Origin: Herpomyces periplanetae
Lineage: Eukaryota > Ascomycota > Laboulbeniomycetes > Herpomycetales > Herpomycetaceae
Direction: 5' to 3'
Length of the DNA stretch: 64,000 nt
NCBI GenBank assembly: GCA_009733715.1
Contig: WMKJ01000066.1
Location: forward strand, 1-64,000
Of this stretch, positions 59,481-64,000 are shown piece by piece. The notes beneath the pieces are model-generated. The model saw only the letters and a list, made by a program, of their open reading frames with translations, searched no databases and had not been told where the DNA came from. A program made the translations under genes and the position numbers. Positions within the stretch are counted from its first letter, which is position 1, and each line of letters starts with the position of its first letter.

Positions 59481-60351
59481 TTATAATTTTGTTGCAACCT
59501 TACTCGAATTAAGGGCAAAGCTAACACGCTTTCTGGGATGCGTGCTGGAGGCTGTGTGTTGGATAGAATCTGAGTCATAGGATAATGAATAGCTTGGACG
59601 GGGAGAGGAACAAGAGTTGCCACGTTTCTTGCGACTCCTTTGCCGGCGTAGATCATACTTAACTTGCTCCTAGGGTTACGGCGAGTTAGTTAAGGTGGTA
59701 GAGAATAATTGAATAATGAACGTACTAGTTTATCCGTTTTATGCGAGAGTTTTGCGGTACGACGAGCTTGGGCAGAAAGGCGGCGAGCCTCGCGTATTTC
59801 CTCCAGTTGTCTCTGTCATCAAGGCAAGGGAGAAGAGTGAGTTGAGATTAAAAAGGGAGGAAAGGAATTGACTAGTGGATACAACGAACCGCATGAGCCA
59901 ATTGGCAATCGAGTTTACCCTCAACGCTGGCGTTAACGTGGGAAAAAATGGCCAAAAGGGAGGTTGGATCATCGACGAATGATTTACGGCGCAAATGCTG
60001 GGTAGAACCGGCTAATATTTTTCGAGAGGATGATGATGTAGGAGATAGCTTGGGTAACTTTGTACGGAATTTTGCAGTTTGGTCCACAGCATTGGCGGGA
60101 ACGATACTGTTGATCGTGGGAATGTCCAGTTGTTGATCAGGAGGCAGAGAAATATTTTTAGTCGGTGTTAACGTAGACCTAGATTTGTTCGATACTCTTT
60201 TCCTGTGAAACTTATTACGGTGTAACGTAGATTTAACATTATTATGAAGAGTACGATGTAGAGATTTGGCTGAACGATGAGTCTGAGGAACATTTAACGC
60301 GTGAGAGGGTAATTTTGACTTGGTAAGATTTCTCTTTTTTTGGAGTCCCAT
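59481..60351 (-). CDS. Unknown Lys/Arg-rich protein
   Basis: Three exons (59890-60351, 59726-59812, 59481-59669), introns 77 and 56 bases, the second with a CTAAC branch; the product is 245 residues. I do not recognise the family. It starts MGLQKKRNLTKSKLPSHALN, is strongly basic over the first 80 residues, has a short acidic/hydrophobic patch (FVDDPTSLLAIFSHVNASVE), then a predicted basic coiled coil crossing two junctions (RQLEEIREARRLSAQARRTA, then KLEQVKYDLRRQRSRKKRG). The composition suggests a nuclear or nucleolar protein, perhaps a ribosome biogenesis factor, but this is inference. Exon 1 uses a weak GTTCGT donor. It is divergent from VPS68 with two CACGTG sites between. Confidence 0.6.
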
Positions 60352-60763
60352 GCCTAAAATTCTTGAAAAAACGTGCAAGAGAACACAAATATTTTCACGG
60401 CAAATTGCCAAAAGTCAACTTTAGCAATAAATTTCGAACCAAGAGAAACCAGATAAACCAAAATCGAAAATTTCACGCACCACTTTTCCCTTGAGTTCAC
60501 GATGATCAATTTGACCATTTTAACCGTTGGTGGGAACCGCGCCACAGAGAACACGTGAGTGACGGGTGGAAAATACAATGGGTCACGTGTGAGAAATGGG
60601 AGAAGGAGATGGTGTTCAGATGAAGATATTTTGGGAGTATTTTGACAAAGTTGTGTTGGTGAAAAGGGAAACCGATATGATATTATTGAAAAAGTGAACG
60701 AGATACACTGAAGGTGTGCGTGATACGGGCAAAGGAATAGTCAAGGTTGATGTTTTACTCATT
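60352..60763. promoter_or_regulatory. Divergent promoter of the basic protein and VPS68
   Basis: 412 bases with GCGCCAC at 60539-60545 and CACGTG at 60552-60557 and 60584-60589, roughly midway between the two starts. Confidence 0.55.
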
Positions 60764-61549
60764 ATGTCAACGCATGAGAGAATTTTGCGCTTTCCACGAG
60801 CTAGGTTATTCCTAAGTAGCTCAAACTATCGCGTTGGAGGAATTTATTTATCGGGAGCTCTGGTAGGTTTGAAGGGGGAGGAGATTAAGGGAAAAGGGAA
60901 TGGCTAAAGATAGCGGGAGGGAACGGGGGAGAGGAGAAATAGTTAGCCGTGGGATTATTCATACTGGTTGATGCAGCGGCATTTTCACATTCAGCGCTGA
61001 ACGGATCGGATATACATGTGACGTTTGTTGACTGGATATCGGGCATCAGTTCGACTATTGGAACGGTGATAATTAATAGTGTTGATAAAGCACGAATTAC
61101 AGCGGATGTATATACGTATACGAGTAGCGGAGTAGCCTGGCGGGCCAAGCTGATTCTGTTTATGGGATTTGCGTTTTTAGCAGGCGGTCTAGCGGGCAGT
61201 GTGGTGAGTTAAATGATGATTTGGGAATGCAGTAAGGGAAAAAATCCGGAGGGCGATTACACTGATTGCTAACTTGGTACTGTATATGATTGTTTACGGG
61301 TGTCTTTACAGACTATAATGACACTGAAATACTTGATACATCAGTATCCCTTTCCGACACTGTGGTTTGGAATTGCCAACTTTCTTGCGAATTCGTTAAT
61401 GATGTTGAGGCAAGTTCATTAAGTAGAGGCAAGTTTTTTCTGGTATTATATATGCTAATGTGGGATTACATTTGCGAAAGTTTAGTACGGCTATGTTATG
61501 GGTAGTTCAAAACATGGATGATGAGTATACGTATAACGTAGCCTTGTAG
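60764..61549 (+). CDS. VPS68: Vps68 (TMEM50/UPF0220 family), endosomal sorting
   Basis: Four exons (60764-60862, 60943-61203, 61312-61409, 61486-61549), introns 80, 108 and 76 bases; the product is 173 residues. Joined exons give YRVGGIYLSGALLAVGLFIL, then VDAAAFSHSALNGSDIHVTF, GVAWRAKLILFMGFAFLAGG, YPFPTLWFGIANFLANSLMM and LSTAMLWVVQNMDDEYTYN, which match the family along its whole length with four membrane segments. Vps68 works with Vps55 in late endosome to vacuole traffic. The third intron starts with GC, not GT (AG|GCAAGT...GCTAAT...TTTAG); no GT donor restores the family sequence. The neighbouring convergent gene is VPS55. Confidence 0.95.
61410..61485 (+). other. GC-AG intron in VPS68
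   Basis: Donor GAG|GCAAGT is a perfect GC-type 5' splice site; a GCTAAT branch lies near 61454 and the acceptor is TTTAG. A second copy of AGGCAAGT follows 18 bases downstream inside the intron. Confidence 0.85.
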
Positions 61550-61836
61550 ACAAAGGGATAAAGGGATGGAATAATTCGGGGTGTAGTATGGGCATGGGAA
61601 AGTATGGAATGTGTATTGAGTTGATGTTAATTGGCATGAATTAAAGGTACACAGAGTATAGAACATTTTATGGATATAATGAACAAATTGCAGGGGAATG
61701 ATAAAGATTTAGTGTGAGGGGAAGATGTAATGAGTATGACGACGTATGGGAGGGGATTAATGGCGGGATTTAAGTATACAAGTGTATATACATTATTTAT
61801 GTATAGTAGAGAGGGGATTAGGGAAAATGCGGTTTG

Positions 61837-62411
61837 TTAAAAATCGCGATCCTGGCGAAAGAATACGACGAAGATGATGATGGTAGCGTAGATGAGAATA
61901 CCACCGAGTATAGACATGAGAGTAGCACCGATGGTGATGAGGCCGATGTGATGAAATATGGTAGGCAAGGCTAAATGATGAAGGTTAGCCAGAGGAAGGG
62001 AGAGTTGATAATGGGGGGGGGGAGGGTAAATTACCTATACCACTGGCGAAGAGAAAGCCTGTAAAGAAGTAACCAAAATCAACGATTCCGTTACCCGATG
62101 AGTCGAGTAGATCGGAAGTAGAGCCGACCCCGGCGGAGTAAGAAGTATCGTAAAGGAAATCGTACTGGTTAGCGAGTTTTCCACAGATCCAATTAGGCAA
62201 AGGAGTAAGGAGAAAGGTGAGTAAAGTGAGTAAAGGCAAATAATTATTCCATAGAGCGCACGACAGGATTCCCATGAGAAAGCCGATCGCGAGGATCTAG
62301 TTGACACGTAATAAATATGGGATAAGCCGGGGAGTTAAAATGGCGAGTGTAACAAAATGTGCGAAGGGAACGTACAAAGGATAAAACGATGATAGTTCGT
62401 AAACCTGCCAT
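61837..62411 (-). CDS. VPS55: Vps55 (LEPROT/endospanin family), endosomal sorting
   Basis: Three exons (62376-62411, 62035-62296, 61837-61970), introns 79 and 64 bases; the product is 143 residues. Joined sequence: MAGLRTIIVLSFILAIGFLM, then GILSCALWNNYLPLLTLLTF, LLTPLPNWICGKLANQYDFL, GIVDFGYFFTGFLFASGIAL and LMSILGGILIYATIIIFVVF. It has four hydrophobic segments like yeast Vps55 (140 residues). Vps55 and Vps68 form a complex needed for a late step of sorting from endosome to vacuole in yeast. The tiny first exon (36 bases) is easily missed. Intron 2 carries a G-rich run on the + strand. It converges on VPS68 with 287 bases between stops. Confidence 0.95.
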
Positions 62412-62812
62412 GACAACTGAATGGGCGCGGTCGTGAACGTGACTTTAACGGAAGAAGGTTGGGATGGTATTTCCAAAGGTAGTGCGGTGTAGCGTAGCGT
62501 GAGTTTACTCACTCACCCACGTACTCCTCTACGCACAAACACTTTTATAGCTAACAAAGCAATGATGATAATCCAACGACGATAGTTTAACGTTAAGGGG
62601 AAGATTTAGAAAAATATTTTTTGAAGATCGTGAAATTGGCCAACGAGCGCGTGGCGGGTGGCACGTGATGCAGAGCACGTGATTATAGTTTGACACGGAC
62701 TTGGGGAGCAAAGGAGAAGGGGATTCAGGTGTGTAGAGAAAAAATAAGATTTAGAAAGGGAATTATTTGGGGAACTTTAAATATTTGTGGATTTTTCAAA
62801 AGGGTTGATATT
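62412..62812. promoter_or_regulatory. Divergent promoter of VPS55 and PRE5
   Basis: 401 bases with two CACGTG sites 14 bases apart (62662-62667, 62676-62681), about 130-150 bases upstream of PRE5. A GTGGCGGGTGG box precedes them at about 62651. No copy of the yeast proteasome element GGTGGCAAA was seen. Confidence 0.55.
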
Positions 62813-63722
62813 ATGTTTCGAAATAATTATGATAATGACTCGATTACTTTTTCACCTCAAGGCAGAATATTCCAGGTGGAATATGCGGGGGAAGCTGTTA
62901 AGCAAGGATCGGTGATAGTGGGAGCAGTCAACGGGACTCATGCTGTTCTTGTAGCGTTGAAGGCAGGTTTTGGGCAGATATGGAAAAATTGGCGTATTTT
63001 ATTTTGCAAATTAATATACTAACGAGAAGGGTTGATACGGTCTCATTATGCAGCGAAACGCAGAGGAATTATCGTCATACCAGAAAAAAATCATTGAAAT
63101 TGGACCACACTGCGGTGTAGGTTTAGCAGGGCTAACGGCAGATGCACGAGTTTTATCAAGATTTATGCAGCAAGAAACGCGACGGGAACACTTGATATTT
63201 AATAGAAAAATATTAATTTCGCGGTTGACGCGATTGATTGCGGATAGAGCTCAATCCAATACACAACATTACGGACGACGACCGTATGGGGTAGGATTAC
63301 TTATAGCGGGATATGATCGACTTGGACCACATTTATTTGACTTTCAGCCGTCGGGAGTTGTTCAAGAAATGTTAGCATGTGCCATTGGGGCACGTAGTCA
63401 AATGGCGCGAACGTACTTGGAGCGATACTTGGGTGAAATTAGCAAATCTACGCGTACACAGTTAATTTGTCACACATTACGCGCGCTTCGGGAAAGTCTT
63501 GGGCAAGAAAAGCAGTTGACCATTGATAATACTAGTATAAGCGTTGTAGGTAAAGGGGAAAACTTTACGCTACTAGAAGGTCAAGCTGTGAAGGAATGGT
63601 TGGATATGGTGGGTATAGGTGAAACGGGTAGTGGTGAAAGTACAACGGTACAGGACACTGAAGCCACAACTACGACAACACCAAATGATTCAGTGGATGC
63701 GATGGATATAGATAATTCGTAG
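62813..63722 (+). CDS. PRE5: 20S proteasome subunit alpha-6 (Pre5)
   Basis: Two exons (62813-62962, 63054-63722) across a 91-base intron; the product is 272 residues. Start [20 protein letters not shown] is the alpha-subunit N-terminal gate segment, followed by [14 protein letters not shown]. Exon 2 begins [14 protein letters not shown] and carries [20 protein letters not shown] and [16 protein letters not shown], the Pre5/alpha-6 signature. The acidic tail (AMDIDNS) is usual. Catalytic residues are absent, as expected for an alpha subunit. The intron appears to be GC-AG (AAG|GCAGGT ... TACTAAC ... CAG), because only this donor gives the family sequence VALKRNAEEL. Confidence 0.95.
62963..63053 (+). 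other. Probable GC-AG intron in PRE5
   Basis: Donor AAG|GCAGGT, branch TACTAAC near 63019, acceptor ATGCAG. No GT in the required phase exists near the junction; a GT four bases downstream (GCAG|GTTTTG) would shift the frame. Confidence 0.75.
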
Positions 63723-64000
63723 AGGGAGAATGAAAGTATACAAATGAATATATAGATAAATAATATTTCTGTCATTATTCGGCGCAAAGCGCAAGATCAT
63801 CAGGAAGGATAAATTTGGGTAGAAGAAAGTGACGGTGATAGCCCTGTTCACGTGATAACACGTGCAACTGGAGGGGAAAAGGGGAGGTGGAGAGGGAGGG
63901 GGAATTTTGGTATTTTAACCAGGCATCTCGTAAACGGTTAATATTAACGGCGAGGTAGACACAGCAAGCGTATTTACCGTTAATATCCTGGTGTAGGGGG
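63723..64000. promoter_or_regulatory. Downstream flank of PRE5
   Basis: 278 bases to the window end. CACGTG at 63849-63854 and 63859-63864, ten bases apart; perhaps the promoter of a gene beyond the window. Confidence 0.4.

Noticed and set aside
61985-62307. Suspected frameshift between VPS55 exon 1 and exon 2
   Set aside because: Rechecking the T run with overlapping frames showed three, not four, T residues; the exons join in frame.
62297-62512. 72-codon minus-strand frame with a hydrophobic segment (WQVYELSSFYPLYVPFAHF)
   Set aside because: It covers the VPS55 first exon and intron 1 in another frame. The frame starting MAGLRTIIVLSF is the one that matches Vps55.
62513-62605. Minus-strand segment reading LNYRRWIIIIALLAIKVFVR, a membrane-helix-like peptide
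   Set aside because: No ATG precedes it after an upstream stop and I found no acceptor to splice it in; probably chance in an AT-rich promoter.
1-64000. Transposons, LTR elements, proviruses, tRNA, rRNA, snRNA or CRISPR arrays
   Set aside because: No transposase, reverse transcriptase or integrase-like frame, no long terminal or direct repeats, no tRNA-like GGTTCGAATCC arm with a matching acceptor stem, and no spaced identical repeats were seen by eye. A covariance-model scan would be needed to exclude small RNAs.

Overview
The window is nuclear DNA from a fungus, most likely an ascomycete. Evidence: 24 tightly packed protein genes, 37 short spliceosomal introns (55 to 218 bases, mostly GTAAGT/GTACGT/GTATGT donors, CTAAC- or TTAAC-type branch sites, AG acceptors), and fungal signature genes (MIF2, CHZ1, SLD7, MID1, fused NADH-glutamate synthase GLT1). 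A complex I accessory subunit argues against budding yeasts of the Saccharomyces type and against Schizosaccharomyces, which have lost complex I. A Myb protein resembles a family I know from filamentous ascomycetes. An early-branching ascomycete lineage would fit, but this is inference. I see no transposon, provirus, rRNA, tRNA or CRISPR array.

Layout. 0-8 kb: 3' part of MED6, SLD7-like, PPT1 (PP5 phosphatase), SPT4 and MID1. 8-23 kb: a peroxisomal (SKL-ending) acyl-CoA synthetase, CAX4, ECM16/DHR1 helicase and GLT1. 24-35 kb: CHZ1, the NDUFA8-type complex I subunit, MCL1/CTF4, NUP57 and IWS1. 35-45 kb: a Myb factor with a 4 kb gene-free region upstream, then MIF2. 45-57 kb: the peroxisomal ATP carrier PMP47/ANT1, a possible Ell-associated scaffold, and the cohesin loader MAU2/SCC4 with a very long N-terminal extension. 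57-64 kb: an EHT1-type hydrolase, an unknown basic protein, VPS68, VPS55 and PRE5.

How genes relate. Two themes recur: transcription elongation (MED6, SPT4, IWS1, the possible AFF4/Ebp1-like scaffold) and chromosome replication, cohesion and segregation (SLD7, MCL1, CHZ1, MIF2, MAU2). VPS68 and VPS55, whose products form one endosomal complex in yeast, lie side by side and convergent. The SKL-tagged acyl-CoA synthetase and the PMP47 carrier belong to the same peroxisomal fatty-acid activation route.

Most exon joins were derived by reading across frames. In every multi-exon model the exon lengths sum to whole codons and the joined protein matches its family across each junction; the exception is the unknown basic protein, where only the frame supports the joins. 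Promoters repeatedly carry the palindrome CACGTG, and several carry CTGCGCCAC. I did not find a clearly new multi-gene system. The most unusual items are the VPS68/VPS55 pair, two GC-AG introns close together, a 10-base exon in CHZ1, and a helicase with several altered core motifs.
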